Assembly: GCF_900182635.1 (NCBI RefSeq)
Contig: NZ_FXTD01000008.1
Location: 1 to 64,000, forward strand
From: Halorubrum cibi
GTDB lineage: Archaea > Halobacteriota > Halobacteria > Halobacteriales > Haloferacaceae
DNA: 64,000 nt
Reading direction: 5' to 3'
The position numbers and the translations under genes were made by a program. Numbering within the stretch: position 1 is the first letter of the stretch; each line of letters starts with the position of its first letter. The notes under the pieces are model-generated. The model was not told the DNA's origin. It saw only the letters and a list, made by a program, of their open reading frames with translations, and searched no databases. Shown one piece after another: positions 9,650 through 17,468 of the stretch.

Positions 9650-9903
9650 CCCCGCCGACGTCGTGATCCTCCGACGCCGTGATCCGCCGATGTGAGCGCC
9701 GTGGCCGGCGGTGAGTACCGATCGCGGGCGATTTCGCCGGTGAACGATCCGCCATAAAACCGGGGCTCCACGGTACGTGTCTCGCCGATCAAGCGATGAA
9801 AGTCGCCGATCCGGTTGCCGTTCACGGATTTACTGTTTAGATTAACACATTTATTCGAACATCGGTGGGTTTATGTAGATCTTGTCGCGACACTACATCG
9901 GAC
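9650..9903. other. Gene-free upstream region of the nhaC leader
   Basis: The first half is GC-rich and shows nothing coding. From about 9830 the DNA becomes AT-rich, with two TATA-like elements (around 9850-9856 and 9870-9877, tttatgta). The second would place a transcription start near 9899-9903, immediately before the small ORFs of the nhaC leader. No tRNA, repeat or IS end was seen. Confidence 0.5.
9870..9877 (+). promoter_or_regulatory. TATA element of the nhaC transcript
   Basis: The sequence tttatgta sits about 27 bases before the ATG at 9904 and about 160 before nhaC. If used, it gives a leader of about 130 nt, which is unusual in haloarchaea where most transcripts are leaderless. A second weaker element lies at about 9850-9856. 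The TATA assignment is by sequence only. Confidence 0.45.
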
Positions 9904-9933
9904 ATGGTAGGGAGTAGCACATGTTACACGTAA
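9904..9933 (+). CDS. Possible 9-residue leader peptide
   Basis: ATG at 9904 opens MVGSSTCYT then TAA. It would be the first start codon on a transcript from the TATA element at 9870, nearly leaderless. The longer small ORF at 9921 overlaps its 3' end in another frame. There is no homology evidence, and it is reported only because of its position. Confidence 0.2.
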   Translation: MVGSSTCYT

Positions 9934-10037
9934 ACAGCCTAACTACCCGACCGGAAGCGGAGTACGGGCCGAGAGAGGACCCGGTGGACGGGGGTCGTCG
10001 TCTCGAAACGCGCCGCGGCGTGGAGGGTGACGGATGA
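9921..10037 (+). CDS. Small ORF coupled to nhaC start (38 residues)
   Basis: ATG at 9921 opens a 38-codon frame beginning MLHVNSLTTRPEAEYG and rich in Arg, Gly and Asp. Its TGA (10035-10037) overlaps the nhaC ATG (10034) in an ATGA junction, the geometry of translational coupling. The peptide matches no family I know. It may be a regulatory upstream ORF whose translation opens the nhaC start, or chance. Confidence 0.35.
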   Translation: MLHVNSLTTRPEAEYGPREDPVDGGRRLETRRGVEGDG

Positions 10038-11647
10038 CGGGTGCGGAGACGTTCGGGGCGATCTCGGTCGTCCCGCCCCTCCTCGCGATCGTTCTGGCGA
10101 TCGTGACTCGTCGAGCGATCCTCTCGCTGTTCCTCGGGATCTGGTCCGGCGGGATCATCTTCACCGGAAGCCACGGGATCGTCCAGACGCTCAACTGGAC
10201 GGTCTCGTCGCTCGGAGAGAGCCTGTTCAACGCCAAGATCCTCACCATCGTCATGTTCCTCGGTGGGGGAGTCGCCATGATCTGGCGGCTCGGCGGGGCG
10301 AAAGCCATCGCGAACGCCGCCACCTCGCGGCTCGACTCACAGCGGAAAGTCGGGCTCGCGACGTGGATATTCGGCATGCTCTGGTTCTTCGGGGACTACT
10401 CCAACACCGCCATCGTCGGCACGACGATGCGCGACATGGCCGACGAGATGCGGATGTCGCGGGAGAAGCTCTCGTACATCATCGACTCCACCGCCGCGCC
10501 GGTGGCGACGTTCGGCATCTCCAGCTGGGTCGTCTACCAGCTGAGCATGATCGAACAGGGGTACGAGGCGGCCGGGATCTCCGGACAGGCGCCCGAGGCG
10601 TTCAGCCTGTTCCTCCAGAGCATCCCGTTCAACATGTACTGTCTGTTCGCCATCGTGATGGTGGGGATCATCATCATCACGCAGCGCGACTTCGGCGAGA
10701 TGCTCGACGCCGAACACCGCTCGTGGAAACACGGGAAGGTGCTCCGCGACAACGCGGTTCCGATGCAGAGCGCGGAGGACAGCCTGGGCGAGATGGCGAC
10801 CGACTCGCCGCAGCTCCGGTACTTCCTCCTTCCCGTCGGCTCGCTCATCACCGTCGTCTTCGTCGGCTCCGCTTACACGGGCGTTTCGGGCGCCGGTGAA
10901 GGCGCGGCGCTCGTCGACATCGTCGGCAGCGCCGCGTTCGTCGACGCGCTGTTGTGGGGGTCGTTCTCGATGGTCTCGATGGGGCTCATCACCGGTGTCG
11001 CCGGCGGTCTGATGGACCTCGAGGAGGCGATGGAGACGATCATCGACGGCTTCAGCATGATGCTTACGGCCGCGTCCATCCTGGTCATGGCGTGGACGAT
11101 CGGAACCGTCACGACCGAACTCGGGACGGGGATCTACGTGACCAACGTCGCGGAGACGATCATCTCCCCGATGCTCCTGCCCGTCGTCATCCTCTTCGCC
11201 TCGGCGGTGATCGCCTTCTCCACCGGGACGTCGTGGGGGACGATGGCCATCGTCACGCCGATCGCCATCCCGCTGGCGTGGAGCATCGGCGGCTCCGCCC
11301 CGACGCTCCTGCCGGTCGCGGTGGGGACGGTGTTCAGCGGCGCCATCTTCGGCGACCACTGTTCGCCCATCTCGGACACGACGATCCTGTCGTCGACGTT
11401 CACCGGGGCGGACCACATCGACCACGTGCGGACGCAGATGTACTACGCGGTGACCGTCATCCTCGTCGCCTCGATGATGCTGCTGGTCTGGGGCGCGACC
11501 CGGATCACGCCGTTCGTCCTGCTGCCGATCGGCGTCGGCCTGCTCTACGGGCTCGTCTACGGGCTCTCGGAGTGGGACGCCAGCCGGAAGGACCTGGTTC
11601 CGCAGGCGACGCGGACCCAACAGCAGTCCTCGCCGTCGGACGACTGA
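10034..11647 (+). CDS. nhaC: NhaC-family Na+/H+ antiporter
   Basis: This is a 537-residue polytopic membrane protein of the NhaC (IT/ArsB-superfamily) antiporters. It has a VPPLLAIVLAIVTRRAILS N-terminal helix, GIWSGG, a GDYSNTAIVG segment and the hallmark late block FSTGTSWGTMAIVTPIAIPL, then GAIFGDHCSPISDTTILSS. This DHCSPISDT motif is typical of NhaC and related amino-acid/H+ antiporters. It would exchange Na+ for H+ (or malate/lactate-type substrates in some homologues) across the cytoplasmic membrane. The start is shared with a small upstream ORF through ATGA. A T7 run just after the stop is a likely terminator. The exact ion specificity is inferred. Confidence 0.88.
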   Translation: MTGAETFGAISVVPPLLAIVLAIVTRRAILSLFLGIWSGGIIFTGSHGIVQTLNWTVSSLGESLFNAKILTIVMFLGGGVAMIWRLGGAKAIANAATSRLDSQRKVGLATWIFGMLWFFGDYSNTAIVGTTMRDMADEMRMSREKLSYIIDSTAAPVATFGISSWVVYQLSMIEQGYEAAGISGQAPEAFSLFLQSIPFNMYCLFAIVMVGIIIITQRDFGEMLDAEHRSWKHGKVLRDNAVPMQSAEDSLGEMATDSPQLRYFLLPVGSLITVVFVGSAYTGVSGAGEGAALVDIVGSAAFVDALLWGSFSMVSMGLITGVAGGLMDLEEAMETIIDGFSMMLTAASILVMAWTIGTVTTELGTGIYVTNVAETIISPMLLPVVILFASAVIAFSTGTSWGTMAIVTPIAIPLAWSIGGSAPTLLPVAVGTVFSGAIFGDHCSPISDTTILSSTFTGADHIDHVRTQMYYAVTVILVASMMLLVWGATRITPFVLLPIGVGLLYGLVYGLSEWDASRKDLVPQATRTQQQSSPSDD

Positions 11648-11662
11648 GGGCGTCGCGGTAGC

Positions 11663-11669
11663 CGGTTTT
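11663..11669 (+). terminator. T-run terminator after nhaC
   Basis: A run of seven T lies about 16 bases past the nhaC TGA, after GC-rich sequence. Archaeal transcription commonly stops at such U-tracts. It is the longest T-run at a gene end in the window. Confidence 0.5.
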
Positions 11670-11756
11670 TTTGACCGACTCGAGGACGTGAGGGGAGCGC
11701 CGGCGTTACGGATGTTTCGATGGAGATCGAGGTGAGTAGAACGGGATCGTTGCTGG

Positions 11757-12020
11757 CGCGGTGAACGTCTCCAAAGCCCCAGTCGGCGGCAGCGCCGCCG
11801 GGACTGCCCCTTTGAGTCCCACCCGACAGCACAGCACCACCGGAAGACGATCGCCTCGCTCCGCTCGGCGCTGCGACTTCCGTACTCCCGCTCGCTTCGC
11901 TCGCGGGACCGCACCTCACGCCTCCCCAGCCTCGCTGCTCGCGCTCTTCGAGCGCTCGCAGCGTCCCTCGCGGTCGGGTTCGCGCCCTTCGGGCGCTCAC
12001 CGGCCCGCCGACCGCAATCG
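11757..12020. repeat. Hairpin-rich non-coding element with UUCG-type loops
   Basis: This intergenic block has at least four self-complementary units. One is a CAGTC...GACTG stem enclosing GGCGGC-AGC-GCCGCC (11780-11806). Another is TCCCGC...GCGGGA around a TCGCTTCGCTC core (11886-11908). GCGCTC-TTC-GAGCGC lies at 11941-11955 and GCGCCC-TTC-GGGCGC at 11982-11996. Several loops contain TTCG, the stable tetraloop when transcribed. Near-identical strings beginning with the GTGAACGTCTCC segment recur, as far as I recall, in intergenic regions of Halorubrum-type genomes, where they yield spurious hypothetical proteins. It may be a dispersed repeat or a structured RNA. Codon usage and lack of homology argue against protein coding. 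Confidence 0.5.
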
Positions 12021-12114
12021 ATCGCCCATTCCTTCGTCTATACTGAGCGACTCCTTCCGCGATCGACCCGCACGGCCGACGATATAAGACCCATCCGGCC
12101 GAACGATCGGTCGA

Positions 12115-13869
12115 ATGAGCCGGAACGACGAGGTCGCGTCGCTCCTGGAGGAGTTCGCGGACCGCCTCGAGGCGACGGGCGTCGAGTACAAGCCGACGGC
12201 GTACCGTCGCGCGGCCGAGAACGTCCGCGAGCACCCGACGCCGATAGAGGACCTGGCGGCCGAGGGCGAGGAGGCGGTCGCCGAGATCGACCGCGTCGGC
12301 GACGCCATCGCCGCGAAGGTCGTCGAGTACGTCGAGACGGGCGAGATCGCGGAACTAGAGGAGCTACGGGAGGAGCTGCCGGTCGATATCGGGGCGCTGA
12401 CCGCGATCGAGGGGGTCGGCCCGAAGACCGTCGGGACGCTGTACGAGGCGCTCGAGATCACGACGCTCGACGAGATGGAGGCCGCCGCCGAGGCGGGCGA
12501 GATCCGCGAGGTGAAGGGGTTCGGCGCGAAGACCGAGGAATCGATCCTCGAGAACCTCCCCTTCGCGCGCGAGTCGCAGGAGCGGACCCGGCTCGGCGAC
12601 GCCCGCCCCGTCGCCGACGACGCCCTCGCGTACCTCGCGGCCGTGGACGGCGTCTCACGGGCCGAGGTGTGCGGGTCGATCCGCCGGTGGAAGGACACGA
12701 TCGGCGACGTCGACCTGCTCGTCGCGAGCGACGACGGTGAGCCGATCGTCGAGGCCTTCGTCGACTGGCCGGCGGCTGACGCGACGATCGAGGCGGGCAC
12801 TGGGAAAGCGAGCGTCCGCGCGGACGGCACCCGCGTCGACCTGCGGGTCGTCGACGATACGGAGTTCGGCGCGGCCCTCCAGTACTTCACGGGCTCGAGG
12901 GCGCACAACGTCGCGGTCCGCAACCGCGCGATCGACCGCGGGCTCAAGCTCAACGAGTACGGCCTCTTCGACGTGCGCGACGTCGAGGACCCGGACGCCG
13001 GCCGGCGGGTCGGCGAGCGGGTCGCCGGCGAGACGGAGACGGGGGTGTACGACGCGCTCGACATGGCGTACGTGCCGCCGGAGCTTCGCGAGGACACCGG
13101 GGAGGTCGCGGCCGCGGCCGCGCGGGAGCTTCCGGACCTCGTCGGTCTCGAGGAGCTTCGCGGCGACCTCCACACCCACACGGACTGGTCCGACGGCGGG
13201 TTCACGATCCGGGAGATGATCGAGGCCGCCGCGGAGCGCGGCCACGAGTACCACGCCGTCACCGACCACGCCGCCGGATCGGGCGTCTTCGGGAACGTCG
13301 GGCTCGAGGAGGACGAGATCGCGGAGCAGGCGGCAGCGGTCGCCGAGGCGGCCAACGCGGTCGACGCCGAGATCGAGGTGCTTCACGGGATCGAGGCCAA
13401 CATCGACGCCGACGGCGCGATCACCACCGACGACGCGACGCTCGCCGATCTCGACGTCGTGGTCGCCTCCCCGCACGCCGCGCTCGACGCGGAGCGCGAG
13501 GCCGCCACCGAGCGGCTCGTGCGCGCGGTCGAGCACCCCGAGGTCGACGTCCTCGGCCATCCCACCGGCCGACTCATCAACGAGCGTCAGGGGCTCGATC
13601 CGGACATGGAACGGGTCGCGGCCGCGGCCGCGAGAGAGGGCGTCGCGATCGAGGTGAACGCGAACCCCGCTCGCCTCGACGCCGACGGCAACGCGGTCCG
13701 CGCCGCGGTCGAGGCGGGGGCGACGGTCGCGGTGAACACCGACGCGCACGCGCCCCGGGAGCTGGACAACGCCCGGTACGGCGTCCACACCGCACGTCGC
13801 GGCTGGGCCGAGACCGCCGACGTACTCAACGCGTACCCGCTCGCCGACCTCCGGGAGTTCCTCGCGTAG
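12115..13869 (+). CDS. polX: Family-X DNA polymerase with PHP domain
   Basis: This 584-residue protein is a repair polymerase with a C-terminal PHP phosphoesterase. The N-terminal helix-hairpin-helix 8-kDa region is followed by IEGVGPKTVGTLY and VKGFGAKTEESIL (HhH motifs, about 99-145). In the palm nucleotidyltransferase, GS (187-188) and D198/D200 of GDVDLLV with D242 of RVDLRV form the catalytic triad. The PHP domain starts with DLHTHTDWSD (351-360) and ends with the NTDAHAPREL block. The family acts in base excision repair gap filling, with PHP giving 3'-5' exonuclease or phosphatase activity. A TATA element (gatataag, 12081-12088) lies 30 bases before the ATG. Confidence 0.93.
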   Translation: MSRNDEVASLLEEFADRLEATGVEYKPTAYRRAAENVREHPTPIEDLAAEGEEAVAEIDRVGDAIAAKVVEYVETGEIAELEELREELPVDIGALTAIEGVGPKTVGTLYEALEITTLDEMEAAAEAGEIREVKGFGAKTEESILENLPFARESQERTRLGDARPVADDALAYLAAVDGVSRAEVCGSIRRWKDTIGDVDLLVASDDGEPIVEAFVDWPAADATIEAGTGKASVRADGTRVDLRVVDDTEFGAALQYFTGSRAHNVAVRNRAIDRGLKLNEYGLFDVRDVEDPDAGRRVGERVAGETETGVYDALDMAYVPPELREDTGEVAAAAARELPDLVGLEELRGDLHTHTDWSDGGFTIREMIEAAAERGHEYHAVTDHAAGSGVFGNVGLEEDEIAEQAAAVAEAANAVDAEIEVLHGIEANIDADGAITTDDATLADLDVVVASPHAALDAEREAATERLVRAVEHPEVDVLGHPTGRLINERQGLDPDMERVAAAAAREGVAIEVNANPARLDADGNAVRAAVEAGATVAVNTDAHAPRELDNARYGVHTARRGWAETADVLNAYPLADLREFLA

Positions 13870-13954
13870 GCGACCGCGCCGACACAGCCCGCGCGACTCC
13901 ACACGCGGTCCCCGAGCGCAACCGGTATGCCCGACCCGCCCGTACGGCGGGCCG

Positions 13955-14638
13955 ATGGACCTGGAGCGGGCCGTCGACCGGCTGGAGGCGATCGTCGACC
14001 GCGTCGAGGACGAGGAGATGCCCGTCCCCGTCCGCGAGGTGTGGGCGTTCGGCGACGTGGCGCTCGGACTCGATCCGATAGACCGGCTCGACGTCTACCT
14101 CACGAAGGACGTGCTGATGGAGAGCGACGCGGACGCCGCCGCGGCGTTCGAGGACGAGTACGGGATCAAGGGCGTGGGGACGACGGTCCGCGCGTCGTGG
14201 GCGGAGTCGAATCCCGACCGCGTGCGCGCCAGCGACAACGGGTACGCCGCTCCCGAGAAGTGTCTCGCGGCCGAGCTACTCGCCGGGATCGACGCGGACG
14301 CCGACGGCAACGACGCGGACGCCGACGACGCGCCGCTCCACTTCGAGGTGTGTAACGCGAGCTTCGGGGACAACGTGACCCAGCGGCTGAAAGGCGCGCT
14401 CGCTCGGGAGGCCTACGGTGAGGTGTTGGACCCCCGCGGCGTCTGTCTGTGGGCGGACGGCCGCCGGGACGACGAGGCGCTCGAGCGCCTCCGAGCGGCG
14501 TCGTTCGCGATGCCGACGCTGCCCGCCGCGCTCTCGTCGCTCGGCGTCGACGACGACGTCGCCGACGCGGTCGCGAACGCGCTCGCGGCCGAGCGTGCCG
14601 ACCAAGACGGGTCGTCGGTGCGCGGCGACATGGTGTGA
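13955..14638 (+). CDS. Conserved haloarchaeal protein, function unknown
   Basis: This is a 227-residue soluble acidic protein. It starts MDLERAVDRLEAIVDRVED and contains VREVWAFGDVALGLDPIDRLDVYLTK. That passage resembles a nucleotidyltransferase-like beta-strand followed by a D-x-Y strand, but no clear GS...DxD motif is present. The segment DNGYAAPEKCLAAELL and a C-terminal helical repeat end it. I think it is one of the haloarchaea-specific DUF families but cannot name it with confidence. It lies 85 bases after polX and 77 before an aminotransferase, all on the same strand, so a short operon with polX is possible. Confidence 0.7.
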   Translation: MDLERAVDRLEAIVDRVEDEEMPVPVREVWAFGDVALGLDPIDRLDVYLTKDVLMESDADAAAAFEDEYGIKGVGTTVRASWAESNPDRVRASDNGYAAPEKCLAAELLAGIDADADGNDADADDAPLHFEVCNASFGDNVTQRLKGALAREAYGEVLDPRGVCLWADGRRDDEALERLRAASFAMPTLPAALSSLGVDDDVADAVANALAAERADQDGSSVRGDMV

Positions 14639-14715
14639 CACCGGCTCGGCGTGTTTCCGGGCCCGACGATTTCCGCGACCCGACTCCTTTTGGGACCGAT
14701 CCGCGTGGGTATCGT

Positions 14716-15870
14716 ATGCCCACCCCGACCGACCGCGTCCGGAACGCAGACCGATCGAGCATCCGCGTGATGTACGACCTCGCACAGCAGCAGGGCGGCG
14801 ACCTCGTAAGACTCGAGGTCGGCGAGCCCGACTTCGACACGCCCGAACACGTGATCGACGCGGCCGCCGACGCCGCCCGCGGCGGCGCGACCCACTACAC
14901 CTCCAACGCCGGGATGCTCGACTGTCGCCAGGCGATCAGCGACACGCTCGCGCGCGACTACGGCGTCGAACACGACCCCGACGAGATCGTCGTCACCGTC
15001 GGCGGGATGGAGGCGCTCCACCTCGCCACGCTCGCGACCGTCTCGCCGGGCGAGGAGCTGCTCGTTCCCGGTCCGACCTGGCCCAACTACGCGACGCAGG
15101 CGGCGCTCGCGGACGGGACCTTCCGCGAGGTGCCGATGCCCGCCGAGACCGGGTTCGACCTCGACGCGGACCGCGTGATCGACGCGATGAGCGACGATAC
15201 CGCGGCGGTCGTGCTCACGACCCCCTCGAACCCGACCGGCCGCGTCTTCGACCCCGAGGAGTGCCGGGCGGTCGTCGAGGCCGCCGCCGACCACGACGCC
15301 TACGTGATCGCCGACGAGGTGTACCTCGGACTCACCTACGACGGCCCCGCGGAGGGGATCGCGGCCTACACCGGCCACCCCGACCACGTGTTGACGGTCG
15401 GTTCCTGTTCGAAGCGGTACGCCATGACCGGCTGGCGGCTCGGCTGGCTCGCCGGCGACGACCACGTCATCGACGACGTGGTCCGCGTCCACGAGTCGAC
15501 GACCGCCTGCGCGTCGAGCGTCGCCCAGAACGCGGCGATCGCCGCGCTCACCGGCCCGCAGGAACCGTACGAGGAGATGTACGACGCCTTCCGTGAGCGA
15601 CGGGATCTCGTGGTCGACCGCGTCGAGGAGATCGACGGCCTCTCGTGTCCCCGCCCGGAGGGCGCGTTCTACGCCTACCTCGACCCCGGCCTCGACGCGC
15701 CCGCGATCGACGTCGCGAAGTTCCTGTTGCGGGAACACGGCGTCGTACTCGCGCCCGGCGACGGGTTCGGCGACTCGACGCCCGGCCGGCTCCGGCTCTC
15801 CTTCGCGAACTCCACCGAGCGGATCGAGGAGGGCTTCGACCGGATCGAGGCGGGACTGGCGGAGTACTGA
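14716..15870 (+). CDS. Class I/II PLP aminotransferase
   Basis: This 384-residue fold-I aminotransferase starts at MPTPTDRVRNADRSS. The chosen ATG has a TATA element (ccttttgg, 14686-14693) 26 bases upstream; longer in-frame starts would run into the previous gene. Motifs are LEVGEPDFDTPEH (substrate-binding arm), LTTPSNPTGRVF (PLP Asn), ADEVYLGLTYDG (Asp to pyridine N) and SCSKRYAMTGWRLGW with the Schiff-base lysine. It most resembles aspartate/aromatic aminotransferases. Donor and acceptor are uncertain. Confidence 0.85.
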   Translation: MPTPTDRVRNADRSSIRVMYDLAQQQGGDLVRLEVGEPDFDTPEHVIDAAADAARGGATHYTSNAGMLDCRQAISDTLARDYGVEHDPDEIVVTVGGMEALHLATLATVSPGEELLVPGPTWPNYATQAALADGTFREVPMPAETGFDLDADRVIDAMSDDTAAVVLTTPSNPTGRVFDPEECRAVVEAAADHDAYVIADEVYLGLTYDGPAEGIAAYTGHPDHVLTVGSCSKRYAMTGWRLGWLAGDDHVIDDVVRVHESTTACASSVAQNAAIAALTGPQEPYEEMYDAFRERRDLVVDRVEEIDGLSCPRPEGAFYAYLDPGLDAPAIDVAKFLLREHGVVLAPGDGFGDSTPGRLRLSFANSTERIEEGFDRIEAGLAEY

Positions 15871-15931
15871 GGGCGGGCCCCGTGGCGCCGTCGTACCACC
15901 ACTTATCCGCTTCCCAGCCCTACGGCGGGGC

Positions 15932-16579
15932 ATGGACGTGCTCTTACAGGCGGACCTGATCGGTCCGGACACCCTTCCCCTGCTGTTGTTGACGGCGGGG
16001 CTCCTGTTGGCGATGGCCGAGGCGCTCGCGCCGGGTGCGAACTTCATCGTCGTCGGCATCGCGCTCATCGGTGCGGGCCTCGGCGGACTGCTGCTCTCGG
16101 CGCTCGGCGTCGCCTTCGGCGGCCTGGTGTTCGCGATGGCCCTCCTCACCGTCGTCGTCGGCGCGGCCGCGTTCTACGGTTACCGCGAGTTCGACCTCTA
16201 CGGGGGCAAGGGACAGGCCCAGACCAGCGACAGCGACAGCCTGAAGGGAAAACTCGGGACCGTCTCGGAGACCGTGACTCCGCGTGGCGGGCAGGTAAAA
16301 CTCGAGGGCGGCGGCTTCAACCCGCACTACTCGGCGCGCTCCATCGAGGGGACCATCGAGGAGGGCGAGGAAGTGATGGTCGTCGACCCCGGCGGCGGCA
16401 ACGTCGTCACCGTCGAATCGATGACGTACGTCGAGGACGACATCGACCGCGAACTCGCCGCCGACCGAGCGCGAAAGGACGCCGAGGCGAAGGCGAACGG
16501 GACGGCCGGAGAGGACGGGACGGGGGACGTCGCCGACGACAAGCTCGAAACCGAAGCCGAACGCGGACGATCCGACTGA
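15932..16579 (+). CDS. NfeD-like membrane protein
   Basis: This 215-residue protein has two or three closely packed N-terminal hydrophobic helices between about residues 10 and 85, then a soluble beta-rich domain (LKGKLGTVSETVTPRGGQVKL... EEGEEVMVVDPGGGNVVTVE) of the NfeD OB-fold type. The tail (about 170-215) is highly charged and probably disordered. NfeD proteins typically partner with stomatin/SPFH or ClpP-like membrane proteases; no such gene is adjacent. A TATA element (acttatcc, 15901-15908) lies 28 bases before the ATG. Confidence 0.78.
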   Translation: MDVLLQADLIGPDTLPLLLLTAGLLLAMAEALAPGANFIVVGIALIGAGLGGLLLSALGVAFGGLVFAMALLTVVVGAAAFYGYREFDLYGGKGQAQTSDSDSLKGKLGTVSETVTPRGGQVKLEGGGFNPHYSARSIEGTIEEGEEVMVVDPGGGNVVTVESMTYVEDDIDRELAADRARKDAEAKANGTAGEDGTGDVADDKLETEAERGRSD

Positions 16580-16747
16580 CCCGGATCCCTCGGGACTCGG
16601 TACCGTCGTTGTCGGTCGGCGATCGGAGTGAACGGATCCGTCCGTTCGACGGTCTCAAACGCCGACGAAGTGCTGTGGCCGACGGCGGCATGCCGCTCGT
16701 CTGACTGGAGTTTATGTGAGATGACATGGTATGTGATATCCCGACAC

Positions 16748-17164
16748 ATGATCTCCGATCTCCCCGTCGCGAGCGTCCACGGTCGAGACGACTGGAACGG
16801 GAACCAGCGGGACGGGCTCCAGACTCCCTCCGGATCGCCCCCCGCCCTCCGAAGCGAGTCGTCCGATCGGGAGAACCGTCGGAATCGTCCGCCGACTCAG
16901 CGAGAAGGCCCGTCGGACCGACCGGCCGATCAGCCCGCCGGAGAGCCCTCCACCCCGGACGGGACGGAGGTTCGAGAGGTCGAACGCCTCGAGGCCGAAC
17001 TGGAACGGAAAGAGCAACGCCTCCAGCACGTCATCGGGCAGTACGAGCGGCTCCTCGCGGAGAAGAACCGCCGGCTCACCGAGGAGGACCGATCGGATCC
17101 GGCGGACGGATCCCGGTGGGCGGTCCTCTCGAAGGTGCGGAGCCTCCTCTCTCGCGGTCGATAG
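16748..17164 (+). CDS. Small coiled-coil protein, unknown
   Basis: This predicted 138-residue protein has a long polar, proline- and arginine-rich segment (about 20-70), a coiled coil at about 75-112 (REVERLEAELERKEQRLQHV, then IGQYERLLAEKNRRL) and a basic C-terminus SKVRSLLSRGR. The start is uncertain. ATG 16748 (MISDLPVAS) is chosen because a TATA-like tttatg lies at 16711; ATG 16721 is the alternative. No family is recognised. The charged coiled coil suggests an oligomeric or DNA- or membrane-associated partner protein, but this is inference. Confidence 0.5.
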   Translation: MISDLPVASVHGRDDWNGNQRDGLQTPSGSPPALRSESSDRENRRNRPPTQREGPSDRPADQPAGEPSTPDGTEVREVERLEAELERKEQRLQHVIGQYERLLAEKNRRLTEEDRSDPADGSRWAVLSKVRSLLSRGR

Positions 17165-17186
17165 GACGGACTCCGCGCGGATCCAC

Positions 17187-17252
17187 TCACTCGTCGCCGC
17201 TCCGATCGCGGTCGGCGATCCGCCGTGCCGCTTCACTCAGCTCCCCGGTCAC
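17187..17252 (-). pseudogene. Duplicate of the HerA-like protein's C-terminal tail (remnant)
   Basis: On the minus strand a frame ending at TCA 17187-17189 reads TGELSEAARRIADRDRSGDE before the stop. The C-terminus of the HerA-like ATPase at 20588 reads TGGLSEAARHIAERGSERRG. The shared TG-LSEAAR-IA-R string suggests a fragment of a related gene or a shared short C-terminal motif. No convincing longer gene lies upstream in this frame, only Arg-rich translation. Confidence 0.3.
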
Positions 17253-17434
17253 GGCGGCGGGCCAGGCTCTCCGTCGCCGTCGTTCCCGGCCGGATCGTCG
17301 TCTTCGGTAGGACCGGAGAGGCGACGGTCGCCGTCGGGTGGTCGAACCGCCGACGAACGTCCTCGGGGGAGAGGATCGCGCCTGTTTCCGTAATGCGTAA
17401 TTTCGACCCGGATAGATTTCGCGATCCGAAGGAA

Positions 17435-17466
17435 GTATACTCTCGGAATATAATTGTACAGTATAC
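17435..17466. promoter_or_regulatory. Paired GTATAC sites around the TATA element of the permease gene
   Basis: Two identical AGTATAC copies (palindromic core GTATAC at 17435-17440 and 17461-17466) flank a TATA element (aatata, 17447-17452) directly before the permease ATG at 17469. The cores are 26 bases apart centre to centre, about 2.5 helical turns. A dimeric or octameric regulator, such as the Lrp-type protein encoded next door, could bind here and block or bend the promoter (inference). Confidence 0.45.
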
Positions 17467-17468
17467 AC

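Larger units (their letters stand above)
17165..17468. other. Intergenic region upstream of the APC permease
   Basis: Apart from the HerA-tail-like fragment (17187-17252, minus) and the permease promoter (17434-17468), no gene, RNA or repeat is evident in these 304 bases. The GC content drops sharply after about 17385. Confidence 0.45.

Noticed and set aside
11761-12087. Open frame starting MNVSKAPVGGSAAGTAPLSP in the nhaC-polX gap
   Set aside because: Its sequence is Ser/Arg/Pro-rich, it runs through perfect DNA hairpins, and I read the block as structured non-coding DNA. Such frames recur as spurious hypothetical proteins.
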